This document shows, in pieces, positions 1 to 9,241 of a DNA stretch of 64,000 bases. This DNA comes from Chitinophaga pinensis (GTDB taxonomy: Bacteria; Bacteroidota; Bacteroidia; Chitinophagales; Chitinophagaceae): assembly GCA_902167325.1 (NCBI GenBank), contig LR632930.1, positions 5,642,001-5,706,000 of the forward strand, in the 5' to 3' direction. The first letter of the stretch is position 1. Every line of letters begins with the position of its first letter. The notes beneath the pieces are model-generated. The model was not told the origin of the DNA and did no database searches. It saw nothing but the letters and a program-made list of their open reading frames with translations. A program made the translations under genes and the position numbers.

Positions 1-791
1 TGCAGCAAAGCGCCGTAAAGCAATATGCAGTACAGCACAACATCCCTGTGCTGCAACCCGAAAAACTGAAGCATCCCGCGTTCCTCGACGAACTGCGCGC
101 CTATAAAGCCGACCTGCAGGTAGTAGTAGCTTTCCGCATGCTGCCCGTAGTAGTGTGGGATATGCCACCCCTCGGCACCATCAATGTACACGCCTCCCTC
201 CTGCCCCAGTACCGTGGTGCAGCCCCCATCAACTGGGCCATCATCAACGGGGAGCAACGCAGTGGTGTTACCACCTTCAAACTGCAGCACGAAATCGATA
301 CGGGTAATGTATTGTTCAGCAGTGAAGTCCCCATCCGGCCGGATGAAACCGCGGGAGAACTCCACGATGCACTTATGAAAGCCGGTGCAGCAACACTCCT
401 CCGTACCGTAGCAGCTTTAAAAGAAGGGAACCTCCATGGCCAGCCGCAACAGGAAATTGAAGCGGGCGAACTGAAGCATGCACCCAAGATCTTTAAAGAT
501 GATTGCCGCATCAACTGGGAGCAGCCGCTGGAAAAGGTATATAACCTCGTACGCGGGCTAAGTCCATACCCTGCCGCATTCACCATGCTGCAAAACAAAA
601 CACTGAAAATCTACAAAGCTGAAATGGAGCCTGCCACGCATCACCATGCACCGGGCAGCGTGCATTCCGATAAGAAAACATTCCTCAAATTCGCTGCAGA
701 CGGCGGCTACCTGAACGTGCTGGAGTTACAGCTGGAAGGGAAGAAGAAGATGGGGACAGAAGAATTTCTGCGGGGTTTCCGTTTCGAATAA
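1..791 (+). CDS. fmt: Methionyl-tRNA formyltransferase (5' end cut off)
   Basis: Transfers a formyl group from 10-formyl-tetrahydrofolate to initiator Met-tRNA. The reading frame is open from base 3 at the window edge, so roughly the first 50 residues lie outside. The visible part has the formyltransferase core signature (INVHASLLPQYRGAAPINWA, carrying the catalytic Asn and His), then EIDTGNV with the catalytic Asp. The C-terminal tRNA-binding domain begins near INWEQPLEKVYNLVRGLSPYPAAF. The gene ends in a strong hairpin terminator and converges on the LysM gene. The identification is secure; only the true start is unseen. Confidence 0.96.
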   Translation, partial: QQSAVKQYAVQHNIPVLQPEKLKHPAFLDELRAYKADLQVVVAFRMLPVVVWDMPPLGTINVHASLLPQYRGAAPINWAIINGEQRSGVTTFKLQHEIDTGNVLFSSEVPIRPDETAGELHDALMKAGAATLLRTVAALKEGNLHGQPQQEIEAGELKHAPKIFKDDCRINWEQPLEKVYNLVRGLSPYPAAFTMLQNKTLKIYKAEMEPATHHHAPGSVHSDKKTFLKFAADGGYLNVLELQLEGKKKMGTEEFLRGFRFE

Positions 792-807
792 CCGCAGTAC
801 TGAAACT

Positions 808-842
808 AAAAGGGGCGCCTGGATACCAGGCGCCCCTTTTTT
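808..842 (+). terminator. Bidirectional intrinsic terminator between fmt and LysM gene
   Basis: An 11-bp perfect stem (812-822 with 826-836, loop ATA) is flanked by AAAA on the left and a T-run on the right. It can therefore stop fmt transcripts on the plus strand and LysM-gene transcripts on the minus strand. Confidence 0.9.
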
Positions 843-857
843 ATGCAAAGGTTGCGA

Positions 858-1910
858 TTACTTCACGTCTTCATAACTCAGCTCGCAATAGAAGCGGCCT
901 TCGTTAGTACCGAGGGCATCCATAGCGGCATCACTCAGTTTGATGATGAGGTTGGCGTTGGCTTTGAGTTGCGGAATAGCGTCAAGAACTTTAGCGTAAA
1001 CAGACCTTCCGTTGAGGGGATTGGTCACTTTTACGATGGTGCCGCGGGGGGCAGCGTTGTGCAGGGCGTAATATTTGCCTGAACCTACCACCGCATTGCT
1101 TTTGAACCACGAACCGGGACCTTTCTCTTTCGTTACATCACGTCCGTTACCGGTTTGCTGGTTAAAGGCAGGTTCAAATCCGCCTTCCGGCACCTCAGGC
1201 GTACGGCCCAGGCTGGTAGGTGCTTTCTCCACAGGCCTTGTTTCTGGAGCTGCCGGCTGGCTGGGAGGCGTTACCGGTTTGGTTTCAGGAGCAGGAGCCT
1301 GCGATTTGGGCTTTGTTTCCGGAGCGGCCGTTTGGCTGGAGGAGACTACGGGTTTTGTTTCCTGTGGTGCAGGTTGCGGTTTGGTCTCTGCCGGTTTGGG
1401 AGCAGGAGCTGCCGTAACATCCGCAGGTGCGGGCACGGGGGCTGTGGGCAATACCACAGACTGGCCGCTGCCTTTCACATAGCCTACGATCAGAAAAGCA
1501 TCTTTCTGCACACCATCGCCGGTAAGGCGGTTCCAGTCCCGCACATTGTCCAGCGGCACTTTGCCGTAATTGACATGAATGCGGTAGAGGGTTTCCTTTT
1601 CTGCGACGCGGTGATATACCGGGCGCACGCCGGCGCCGGCACTTTTCGTTTGCACGAAGTTGTTCTTGTTGAGGGGAATGAGGACCGCTTTGCCAAGGCT
1701 CAGCCCTGTAGCCATATCCATCTTGTTCCTTGCCGCAATCTCCTTGGGGCTAAGGCCGTAAGCCCTTCCGAGGCTGTACCAGGTCTCTCCTTTCTTCACG
1801 GAATGTGTCAAATAGAGATCGGGCGAAGCGCCCTGTACCAATAGCGTATCCTGTGCGGCTACCCTTATTGTACCGGCCATCAACACACCCAACATTACTG
1901 ACTTTAACAT
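858..1910 (-). CDS. Secreted LysM protein with Pro-rich linker and RlpA-like C-terminal domain
   Basis: Start chosen at the ATG followed by a signal peptide (MLKSVMLGVLMAGTIRVAAQ); an in-frame extension to 1955 lacks signal character. The 350-residue product has a LysM repeat at about 35-80 (HSVKKGETWYSLGRAYGLS), a second LysM-like segment at about 100-145, and a long Pro/Ala/Glu/Thr linker at 155-240 with repeated APETKPV units. A C-terminal double-psi barrel-like segment follows at about 272-345 (GKYYALHNAAPRGTIVKVTNPLNGRSVYAKVLD). Such proteins bind peptidoglycan in the periplasm. Whether the barrel has lytic transglycosylase activity cannot be told from sequence. It lies 3' of the RsmF-like gene on the same strand with a 123-bp gap. 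Confidence 0.85.
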   Translation of the reverse strand: MLKSVMLGVLMAGTIRVAAQDTLLVQGASPDLYLTHSVKKGETWYSLGRAYGLSPKEIAARNKMDMATGLSLGKAVLIPLNKNNFVQTKSAGAGVRPVYHRVAEKETLYRIHVNYGKVPLDNVRDWNRLTGDGVQKDAFLIVGYVKGSGQSVVLPTAPVPAPADVTAAPAPKPAETKPQPAPQETKPVVSSSQTAAPETKPKSQAPAPETKPVTPPSQPAAPETRPVEKAPTSLGRTPEVPEGGFEPAFNQQTGNGRDVTKEKGPGSWFKSNAVVGSGKYYALHNAAPRGTIVKVTNPLNGRSVYAKVLDAIPQLKANANLIIKLSDAAMDALGTNEGRFYCELSYEDVK

Positions 1911-2033
1911 ATTTACTAATACTTTAAGGGAACGAATATAAAAGTTTCCATCCAATTTCTGCTGCCGGGCGTGGAAAGTAAATATCCACGCGGTTTATGC
2001 ACATTCTCAAGAACGCCGGAACTTCCGTCTGTA

Positions 2034-3416
2034 TTATGTTTCCGGCATGCCGGACTTCAATATGCGCATTTCTTTCGGGTAGTAGTTGTTGACACGGTTG
2101 GGGAGGATCTTGGCCCATCCCAGGTTCATGCCCCCGAAACGCATGAGCGCCCAGCCTTTTATGGCAGCATCCAGGCGCAGGTCTTCCTTGCGAAGATAGT
2201 GCAATGCATCTTCCAAAGTTAGTTCCGTTCCGGGAAGTTCAGGTGAAATCAATGTACTGAGCGCCAGCTGATGGTCAGGAATCAGTTCTTTGGCGGAAAG
2301 TTGTCCTGCTTTCACACCCGCCTTCCGGATATACAATTGCTGCAAAAGCGTCATTTCTTCCGCCACAGCGGGTGATAGTAACAATACTTCTCCGTCGTGC
2401 GACATCATGCGTACATCTGCTCCGGGCTTCAGCCATGGCAGCACGCGCTCCACATCTTTCTTTGCCAGCTCACTGAATTTACGCTTCCCTTTTTTGGGAG
2501 CAGCCGCATCACCTTCCTTCCGGAAACAGGCAATAAACAGGCCTTCGCCTTTCACTTTATCAGGGTAAAAGCGGTAGCCGGATGCTTTATGCGCAGGGGA
2601 TTCTGTAGGCACAATGTTCCAGCTTTCCTGTATCTGCAATGGTAAGGATACCAGGTTTTCATGTTCCATGAGCCAGTCGAGGATCTGCTCATCTTCTTCA
2701 CGGGCATAGGAGCAGGTGGAATAAATAAGGGTGCCCCCGGGTTTGAGGGCGGGCAATGCATCGGCCAAAATGCGCTGCTGGCGCTGGCTGCAGAGCATCA
2801 CATTGTCGTACGACCACTCCTGCACCGCATCAGGGTCACGGCGGAAGAGGCCCGAACCGGAACAGGGTGCATCTACCACCATTACATCAAAGAAGTTTTC
2901 AAGCCGCGAGAAATCGCGGGGATCATTGTTGGTGACCACCACATCCGCCGTTCCCCATCTGGAGAGATTATCTGCCAGCAGCGCGGCGCGGGAGCGGATC
3001 ACTTCGTTGGATACCAGGAGGCTCCCGGCAGGCAGTGCAGCCTGCAGCAGCGTGCTTTTACCACCGGGGGCAGCACAAAGATCTAAGGCTTTGAGTGGGG
3101 AGGAAGACGGTACTGTTTGCCGCAGGGCTTCTTCCAGGAACATCGAAGAGGCCTCCTGCACGTAGTAAGCGCCGGCATGAAACTGCGGATCGAAAGTGAA
3201 AGAAGGACGGGAAGAAAGATAGTAACCGCCTGTAGTCCAGGGGACACGCTCCGCATTGAGCTGCGGGAACACGGCCGTAATGTTTTGCGCTTTTTGCGGC
3301 TGAAGGCGAACGCTGGTAATCCTCTCCGGGGAATCGTGGACTGCGAGGAACGCAGCTTCGTTATACCCGGGAAGACCTGTCAATGTATCAATAAATGCCT
3401 TTGGTAATGCTGGCAC
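2034..3416 (-). CDS. RsmF/NOL1-NOP2-Sun family rRNA (cytosine-C5) methyltransferase
   Basis: Predicted SAM-dependent m5C RNA methyltransferase. SAM-binding motif LDLCAAPGGKS lies at about 111-121. The two family cysteines are in motif IV (DAPCSG, Cys185, general base) and motif VI (YSTCSY, Cys235, nucleophile). A C-terminal RsmF-type extension follows, typical of 16S rRNA enzymes. The start is GTG at 3416: an in-frame TAA lies two codons upstream and homologues begin with a similar LPxxFIxxL stretch. It lies 27 bp after pntB on the same strand with no terminator between, so it may be read from the pnt operon. The exact rRNA target is inferred. Confidence 0.9.
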   Translation of the reverse strand: MPALPKAFIDTLTGLPGYNEAAFLAVHDSPERITSVRLQPQKAQNITAVFPQLNAERVPWTTGGYYLSSRPSFTFDPQFHAGAYYVQEASSMFLEEALRQTVPSSSPLKALDLCAAPGGKSTLLQAALPAGSLLVSNEVIRSRAALLADNLSRWGTADVVVTNNDPRDFSRLENFFDVMVVDAPCSGSGLFRRDPDAVQEWSYDNVMLCSQRQQRILADALPALKPGGTLIYSTCSYAREEDEQILDWLMEHENLVSLPLQIQESWNIVPTESPAHKASGYRFYPDKVKGEGLFIACFRKEGDAAAPKKGKRKFSELAKKDVERVLPWLKPGADVRMMSHDGEVLLLSPAVAEEMTLLQQLYIRKAGVKAGQLSAKELIPDHQLALSTLISPELPGTELTLEDALHYLRKEDLRLDAAIKGWALMRFGGMNLGWAKILPNRVNNYYPKEMRILKSGMPET

Positions 3417-3443
3417 AGTTTAGTTTTCCGCAAATGTAAAGAT

Positions 3444-5012
3444 TTATAACGTTTTCACTTCCGCCACCAGCTGCTGCAGTACCGACTTTGCATCGCCGAA
3501 CAGCATGGAGGTTTTGGGTTGGAAGAACAGCGCATTCTCAATACCGGCGTATCCCGGCTTCATACTGCGCTTGTTCACGATCACCATTTTGGCCAGTTCC
3601 ACTTCGAGGATGGGCATTCCATATATAGGGCTGGCAGGGTCTGTTTTGGCAGCGGGGTTCACCACATCATTGGCGCCCAGCACCAGCACCACGTCTGTTG
3701 TGGACATGGCAGCATTGGCGGTTTCCATCTCTTCCAGCTTCTCGTATGGCACATCCGCTTCTGCAAGGAGAACGTTCATATGCCCCGGCATGCGTCCTGC
3801 CACAGGATGGATGGCGTAGTTTACTTCCACTCCTTTCTCTTCCAGTAGCTTTTCCAGTTCATGACATACGTGTTGTGCCTGTGCTACGGCGAGTCCATAA
3901 CCCGGTACAATCATCACTTTACTGGCATACCGCATCACCACAGCGGCGTCTGCAATATTGATCTCTTTGTAATTGCCTTCTACTTTCGCACCGCCTCCGG
4001 CAGCTGTGCTGCCGCCAAACGAACCAATGAGCACATTCTTCAGGGAGCGGTTCATGGCTTTGCACATGAGGATGGTGAGTATGGTACCCGCAGAACCAAC
4101 GAGGATACCGCCGGTGAGCATTACCGGGTTATCGTATAAGAAACCACCACAGGCCGCAGCCACACCGGTGAAGGAGTTGAGCAAAGAAATCACAACGGGC
4201 ATATCCGCGCCACCAATGGGCATCACGAACATCACGCCGTATACAACAGACAGTGCAAGGATGCCATAAAACAGGGTATTGATCAACCCGGTATCCCGCA
4301 TGTTCTGAAACTGGATATCGGGTAATGCGGCATTGGGTGGGTAGGAAGTCCACCCGCCGTTTCCGCTGTTGAATTGCTGATGCACATCGTATAGCAGCCA
4401 GGCCGAAGCAATGAGGATAGCGGCGAGTACCGCGAGGTTTACGATATGCTGGCCGTTGAAGGAAAAGTCTTTCACCTTACCATTCAGTTTCCCCCAGGCA
4501 ATCATGCTGCCCGCGAAAGAAACAGTACCAATGATGAGTCCCAGCAGAATGATGAGGTATGTGCCGGTGGGGTTGCCAAACGATTCTCCGATACTGATAT
4601 CGCCGGTGAGTGCCGCCTGTCCTACCGCATCTTTAATGAGTTTGGTGATACTGATGGTAGTGGTGCCATTCGCGAGGTGATCGAACTCCACGATGGAGAT
4701 GAGCATGGCACAGGCGCCGCCCATTCCGTTGAAGAGGCTCACCATTTCGGGCATGGCCGTCATTTTCACCTTTTTAGCGGCCAGTACACCCACCACAGTG
4801 CCGATGAACAGGCCTCCGAAGATCCAGCCGTAGTTATGCAACCGTGCGCCATCTTCTTCGTAGAGAAAGATGGTTCCGGCAATAGCGATAAACATCCCTC
4901 CTGCCGCAATGAGGTTACCTTTGCGGGCGGTAGCGGGGTTGCTGAGCATCTTGAGGCCCACGATAAACGTGATGGAGCCGATGAGGTAAGCGAGCGTCAA
5001 TAATCCGGGCAT
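3444..5012 (-). CDS. pntB: Proton-translocating NAD(P)+ transhydrogenase subunit beta
   Basis: Membrane subunit that couples hydride transfer between NADH and NADP+ to proton entry. Multiple transmembrane helices fill about residues 1-330, including the conserved IGGADMPVVISLLNSFTG stretch. The C-terminal NADP(H)-binding domain III carries VPGYGLAVAQAQ and GANDVVNPAA. At 522 residues it is about 60 longer than the E. coli protein. The extra length sits in loops near residues 108-150 (FDHLANGTTTISIT) and 205-240 (DVHQQFNSGNGGWTSYPPNA). It is the third gene of pntAA-pntAB-pntB, 6 bp after pntAB. Confidence 0.96.
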   Translation of the reverse strand: MPGLLTLAYLIGSITFIVGLKMLSNPATARKGNLIAAGGMFIAIAGTIFLYEEDGARLHNYGWIFGGLFIGTVVGVLAAKKVKMTAMPEMVSLFNGMGGACAMLISIVEFDHLANGTTTISITKLIKDAVGQAALTGDISIGESFGNPTGTYLIILLGLIIGTVSFAGSMIAWGKLNGKVKDFSFNGQHIVNLAVLAAILIASAWLLYDVHQQFNSGNGGWTSYPPNAALPDIQFQNMRDTGLINTLFYGILALSVVYGVMFVMPIGGADMPVVISLLNSFTGVAAACGGFLYDNPVMLTGGILVGSAGTILTILMCKAMNRSLKNVLIGSFGGSTAAGGGAKVEGNYKEINIADAAVVMRYASKVMIVPGYGLAVAQAQHVCHELEKLLEEKGVEVNYAIHPVAGRMPGHMNVLLAEADVPYEKLEEMETANAAMSTTDVVLVLGANDVVNPAAKTDPASPIYGMPILEVELAKMVIVNKRSMKPGYAGIENALFFQPKTSMLFGDAKSVLQQLVAEVKTL

Positions 5013-5018
5013 AATGGG

Positions 5019-5327
5019 CTATTTCTTCTTTTTAAACATTTCCAGCATACGGTCTGTCACCACAAAACCTCCCACCACATTCAGCGTACCTAATATTACG
5101 GCAAGGAACCCCAGCACCAGGGCCAGGTAGTTATCCGCTTCTGCCTTTCCCATCACAATGATGGCGCCGATGATCACCACGCCGTGAATGGCGTTGGCAC
5201 CGCTCATGAGGGGGGTATGCAGCACGGAAGGTACCCGCGAGATCACTTCTATCCCAAGGAAAATGGACAGTATCACGATGTATACCATCTCGATGTGGAG
5301 TTGCAGAAAATCCAGGATTGCGGTCAT
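5019..5327 (-). CDS. pntAB: NAD(P)+ transhydrogenase subunit alpha, membrane part (alpha-2)
   Basis: A 102-residue protein with three predicted membrane helices, equal to the C-terminal membrane part of E. coli PntA. The family signature SRVPSVLHTPLMSGANAIHGVVIIGAI is obvious. A split alpha subunit (soluble alpha-1 plus membrane alpha-2) is the arrangement known from Rhodospirillum and many Bacteroidota. It sits between pntAA (28-bp gap) and pntB (6-bp gap) and should assemble with both. Confidence 0.96.
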   Translation of the reverse strand: MTAILDFLQLHIEMVYIVILSIFLGIEVISRVPSVLHTPLMSGANAIHGVVIIGAIIVMGKAEADNYLALVLGFLAVILGTLNVVGGFVVTDRMLEMFKKKK

Positions 5328-5355
5328 ATTCTTTCGGTTGGAATGGGTTGAAATA

Positions 5356-6489
5356 TTATACGGTTGCGGGCTGCAGCTGCTTTACACGCTCGTTCACCAC
5401 CTGTCCTTCCCGGGTAATACATGCGCCCTGCACTATATCGTCAGCATAATCCGGTTGCCACTGCCCTTCCTTGCCGATCATCAGCTTCAGGAAGTTCAGC
5501 ATATTCTTCGCATAGAGTTTGCTGGCATCAGCCGGTGCAGTGCCGGCCAGGTCGGAGTTCCCGATGATGGTAACGCCTTTATGCAGCACGGTTTCCCCGT
5601 TCTTTGTGAGAGCGGTGTTACCACCCGTAGCAGCCGCGAGGTCAATGATAACGCTCCCTGTGCGCATGGCTTCCACGGCTGGCGCAGGCAGTAATATAGG
5701 TGCCGGCTTACCGGGGATCTGGGCGGTAGTGATTACAATATCCGCTTTAGCAGCGCTTTCCGCGATACGGGCCGCCTGCCGTTGTTTGAAATCTTCACTT
5801 TGCTCTACGGCATAGCCCCCTGCGGCAGAAGCATCGGCCGCACCTTCCACTTCCACAAACTTCGCCCCGAGGCTCATCACTTCTTCCTTCACTGCCGGCC
5901 GGGTGTCAAATACTTCCACTACGGCTCCCAGTCTGCGTGCGGTTGCAATAGCCTGTAATCCTGCCACGCCGGCGCCCAATATGAGCACTTTCGCCGGAGG
6001 GATGCTGCCTGCGGCGGTCATGAGCATGGGAAAGTAACGGCTATAAGTAAATGCGGCCAGTAAAACTGCTTTGTAACCTGCAATGTTGGCCTGTGAACTG
6101 AGCACGTCCATACTTTGGGCGCGCGTGGTGCGGGGGATGGAATCGAGACTGAATACGGTGAACTGCCGGGCGGCAAGTTGCTGCATGAGGCCTGGATGGT
6201 AAAGGGGTTGATAAACGCCGGCCCAGGTTTTACCTGCGGCGGCCTGCTCATAGTCTGCCGCTTCGGGTGGACGGATCGTGAGCAGTACATCCGCCCCCTG
6301 TAAAATATCCCTGCGGGATTTCAGGGCTGCACCGGCCTCCCGGTAACTATCGTCCGGATAAAATGCCGCAGCCCCGGCGCCTTCCTCCACCCATATTTCC
6401 ACCTGTTGCTGAACAAGTTGCTTCACGACTTCCGGAACGAGCGATACCCTGTTTTCTCCTGTTTTTTCTTTGAGAACGGCCAAGATCAT
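5356..6489 (-). CDS. pntAA: NAD(P)+ transhydrogenase subunit alpha, NAD-binding part (alpha-1)
   Basis: Soluble NAD(H)-binding domain I of the transhydrogenase. It has the alanine dehydrogenase/PntA N-terminal fold (KEKTGENRVSLVPEVVKQL) and a Rossmann glycine motif (LGAGVAGLQAIATARRLGAVVEVFDTR) near residues 170-196. The EGAADASAAGGYAVEQSEDF mobile-loop region and IIDLAAATGGN follow. Its length of 377 residues fits alpha-1. It is the first gene of the operon; ATG at 6489. Confidence 0.96.
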   Translation of the reverse strand: MILAVLKEKTGENRVSLVPEVVKQLVQQQVEIWVEEGAGAAAFYPDDSYREAGAALKSRRDILQGADVLLTIRPPEAADYEQAAAGKTWAGVYQPLYHPGLMQQLAARQFTVFSLDSIPRTTRAQSMDVLSSQANIAGYKAVLLAAFTYSRYFPMLMTAAGSIPPAKVLILGAGVAGLQAIATARRLGAVVEVFDTRPAVKEEVMSLGAKFVEVEGAADASAAGGYAVEQSEDFKQRQAARIAESAAKADIVITTAQIPGKPAPILLPAPAVEAMRTGSVIIDLAAATGGNTALTKNGETVLHKGVTIIGNSDLAGTAPADASKLYAKNMLNFLKLMIGKEGQWQPDYADDIVQGACITREGQVVNERVKQLQPATV

Positions 6490-6570
6490 CAGTGTTGGAA
6501 TTTAGCTGACGGAATTTAGTGAAAAAATCCGGTCCGGCCGAATTATTATCCCCCATCCTCCGGGAAAGCA

Positions 6571-6600
6571 TATAAAAAAGCCGGCGCATACACGCCGGCT
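6571..6600 (-). terminator. Intrinsic terminator after hemH
   Basis: An 8-bp GC-rich stem (6579-6586 with 6593-6600, 6-nt loop) is followed on the minus strand by TTTTTT. It lies 27 nt downstream of the hemH stop and separates hemH from the pnt operon. Confidence 0.88.
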
Positions 6601-6626
6601 TCTTCCTTTATTTTCTGAAGCAGTTT

Positions 6627-7670
6627 TTACACCGCTACAACTTCCATTTTTTCGCGGCACAGGATGCCCAAAGCCTTCACCCATTCAGGATGTGTGTTCA
6701 TACAGGGGATCATGGTGAAGCTGTCGCCCCCGCTGGAAATAAACGTATGCTTACCTTCCACCGCGATCTCTTCCAGTGTTTCAAGGCAGTCGGACACAAA
6801 TGCCGGACAGACCACCAGCAGCTTCTTCACGCCTTCTCCGGGAAGGGAGCGCAGGCGCTCATCGGTATATGGCCTGATCCATTCCTCACGGCCGAGGCGG
6901 CTCTGGAACGATACGCTCCATTTCTCCCTCGGGATGCCTAATTCCTTCGCAACCAGCTCAGCAGTTACAGTTACCTGGTGCCGGTAACATTGCTTATGTG
7001 CGCGGGAATCCACATGGCAGCAGTCGTTCACCTTCAGGCAATGATTGCCTGTGAGGTCACCTTTACGTATATGCCTCACCGGTACGCCGTGGTAGCTGAA
7101 GAGCAGATGATCGAAATCCTGCTCCACATATGGGCGCATACTTTCGGCAACGGCATGGATATAATCGGGATGCCGGTAGAACGGCTCGATCACTTTCAGT
7201 TCGAAGGGATAGCGTTTTTTGCGGTAGATCTCTTCTGCGTATACAGCGGCCGTTTCAAAGCTGCTCATGGCATAATGCGGATAAAGCGGCACGAGGATCA
7301 CCTGTTTAAGGCCGGGATGCTCTTTTACCAGTTTATCGAATGTTTCTGCCGGAGAAGGGTTGCCATACCGCATGGTGATCTCAACCGGCATTTCCAGATC
7401 ATGCTGCAGCGCTTTCCGGAGTTGTTTGGTGAGCACGATGAGCGGGGAGCCTTCTTCCCACCAGATACTTTTGTACGCCTCCGCACTCTTTTCCGCACGG
7501 CGCGGAACGATCACTCCCCCCACGAGCAACTTGCGCATGAGCCAGGGGTAATCGATCACCCGCTTGTCCATTAGAAATTCAAGGAGATACTTTTTAACAT
7601 CGGGTACGGCGGTAGAGTCCGGCGAACCGAGGTTCATGAGCACGATGGCGGTATCAGATATTGCGACCAT
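6627..7670 (-). CDS. hemH: Ferrochelatase
   Basis: Inserts Fe2+ into protoporphyrin IX, the last step of protoheme synthesis. The 347-residue length is normal for the family. N-terminal TAIVLMNLGSPDS, the catalytic-site His in FSYHGVPVRH (about His194) and the conserved CPAFVSDCLETLEEI with its acidic residues are all present. An upstream in-frame extension to 7796 carries no family similarity. The ATG at 7670 is preceded by AAAGAAG and by a TAnnTTTG box 26 nt upstream. It is divergent from hemACDEFBL, which supplies its substrate. Confidence 0.96.
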   Translation of the reverse strand: MVAISDTAIVLMNLGSPDSTAVPDVKKYLLEFLMDKRVIDYPWLMRKLLVGGVIVPRRAEKSAEAYKSIWWEEGSPLIVLTKQLRKALQHDLEMPVEITMRYGNPSPAETFDKLVKEHPGLKQVILVPLYPHYAMSSFETAAVYAEEIYRKKRYPFELKVIEPFYRHPDYIHAVAESMRPYVEQDFDHLLFSYHGVPVRHIRKGDLTGNHCLKVNDCCHVDSRAHKQCYRHQVTVTAELVAKELGIPREKWSVSFQSRLGREEWIRPYTDERLRSLPGEGVKKLLVVCPAFVSDCLETLEEIAVEGKHTFISSGGDSFTMIPCMNTHPEWVKALGILCREKMEVVAV

Positions 7671-7695
7671 AAATCTTCTTTCGTCAAAATTCCTG

Positions 7696-7703
7696 CAAAA
7701 GTA
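7696..7703 (-). promoter_or_regulatory. Candidate hemH promoter -7 element
   Basis: On the minus strand this reads TACTTTTG, an exact match to the Bacteroidota -7 consensus TAnnTTTG. It would start transcription about 20 nt before the hemH ATG. No clear TTTG -33 element is visible at the right distance, so confidence is moderate. Confidence 0.5.
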
Positions 7704-7949
7704 CATGCTTTTAAAGGTATCTTCCGCATGCTCTGTCATTAAATTGTTAGATTCATCGCTTACAACCGGCCACGGACAACGACTTTCACATGACACCCGT
7801 CATCCCCGCACGTCATGCGATTGTTACAATGCAGCAGGAGAAAGGGACACGGCCGACTGATCAAAATCATTTTTTGGCAAAGGCTTTCACCATAGGGAGA
7901 AATGACATACCGGTGACAGCCTCAGACGTGGTTTTGAAGCGTATGCAAG

Positions 7950-7957
7950 TATTTTTG
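7950..7957 (+). promoter_or_regulatory. Candidate hemA operon promoter -7 element
   Basis: TATTTTTG matches TAnnTTTG and lies 24 nt before the hemA ATG. The nearest upstream TTTTG is too close (about 14 nt) to be an ideal -33 element. The remainder of the 311-bp hemH-hemA gap (7671-7981) holds an in-frame N-terminal extension of hemA without family similarity and nothing else recognisable. Confidence 0.4.
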
Positions 7958-7981
7958 CACCCGGAAGCTTTTAAGAAAATC

Positions 7982-9235
7982 ATGCAGGTCAATCAGCCTA
8001 AAGACATATCACATTTTCATATCGTTGGGATCAACTATAAGAAAACTGACGCTGCGATCCGGGGACTATTCGCCATCAACCCAGACCAATATCAGCAACT
8101 TTTACAATCCGCACATGCCGCAGGCATGAACGATCTGTTCGTACTCTCTACGTGCAACCGCACCGAGATATACGGTTTCGCCGCGGATCCTGCCGATCTG
8201 ATGCGCCTGCTCTGCGATGCCGCCAACGGCAACCTGCAGGTGTTCAACAGCCTGGCATATGTAAAATCAGGCGAAGGCGCCGTACGCCACCTCTACCAGG
8301 TGGGCACCGGGCTGGACAGCCAGATCCTTGGTGATTACGAGATCATCGGCCAGATAAAAGGCGCAGCTAAGTTTGCGAAAGCAAACGGGTGTGTGGGCAC
8401 TTTTCTGGAAAGGCTCGTCAACAGCGTACTCCAGGTTTCCAAACTCATCAAGAACGAAACAGGACTCAGCTCAGGCACCGTATCGGTAGCATTTGCCGCC
8501 GTACGCCTCCTTGAAAGCAAGGTTTGCGACATACAACAAAAGAACATCGTGCTCCTCGGCGTCGGCAAAATAGGCCGCAACACCTGTAAGAACATGATGG
8601 AATACACAGGTGCGCGTAATATTACCCTCGTAAACCGTACCACCGCCGTAGCGGAAGATTTCGCCGGCAAACACGGATTGAAATATGCACCCTACGAGCA
8701 GCTGGATGAAACACTCCGTGCGGCAGACGTGATCCTGGTGGCTACCAATGCCCCCCAGCCCACCATCCTCCGCAAACATATGGAAGGCACAGGTCCCAAA
8801 CTGATCATTGACCTTTCCATCCCCTTCAACGTAGCTCCGGACGTGCGAGAGCTTGATCATGTGGAAGTAGTGAATGTGGACGACCTCAGCAAGATACAGG
8901 ACGAAACCCTCGCCCGCCGGCTGAACGAAGTGCCCAAAGCCATCTCCATCATCGAAGAGCACATGGAAGAGTTCCTCTACTGGTTTAAAATGCGCAAGCA
9001 TGCCGTAGTGCTCAAAGCGGTAAAGGAAAAACTCACCGAGATCCACGCCCGCGAAATAAAAGAGCAAAAGAACGGCGCACAATATAAACTGGAAGACATC
9101 GAGGAAGTATCTTCCCGCATCATTCAGAAAATGATCAATCTCATGGCCGGCAAAGTGCGCAAGGAATCCGAAAAGGGCGATCAATACATCGCCATGATCA
9201 GTGAGATTTTCGAGACCGGCAATAACCAGGAATAA
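7982..9235 (+). CDS. hemA: Glutamyl-tRNA reductase
   Basis: Reduces Glu-tRNA(Glu) to glutamate-1-semialdehyde, the committed step of C5-route tetrapyrrole synthesis. The 417-residue product has the catalytic cysteine in LSTCNRTEIYG (Cys58), the GLDSQILGDYEIIGQIKGA signature near 110-128, and the NADPH Rossmann motif LLGVGKIGRN at about 191-200. The C-terminal dimerisation helix region follows. The frame is open upstream to 7790, but family alignment starts at HFHIVGINYKKT, so the ATG at 7982 was chosen. It heads the hemACDEFBL operon; HemL uses its product. Confidence 0.96.
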   Translation: MQVNQPKDISHFHIVGINYKKTDAAIRGLFAINPDQYQQLLQSAHAAGMNDLFVLSTCNRTEIYGFAADPADLMRLLCDAANGNLQVFNSLAYVKSGEGAVRHLYQVGTGLDSQILGDYEIIGQIKGAAKFAKANGCVGTFLERLVNSVLQVSKLIKNETGLSSGTVSVAFAAVRLLESKVCDIQQKNIVLLGVGKIGRNTCKNMMEYTGARNITLVNRTTAVAEDFAGKHGLKYAPYEQLDETLRAADVILVATNAPQPTILRKHMEGTGPKLIIDLSIPFNVAPDVRELDHVEVVNVDDLSKIQDETLARRLNEVPKAISIIEEHMEEFLYWFKMRKHAVVLKAVKEKLTEIHAREIKEQKNGAQYKLEDIEEVSSRIIQKMINLMAGKVRKESEKGDQYIAMISEIFETGNNQE

Positions 9236-9241
9236 AACATA

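Noticed and set aside
7671-7796. N-terminal extension of HemH
   Set aside because: Ferrochelatase similarity starts at the ATG at 7670 and the promoter candidate lies within the extension.
7790-7981. 64-residue N-terminal extension of HemA
   Set aside because: In frame but without similarity to the family, and it contains the likely promoter; the ATG at 7982 gives normal length.
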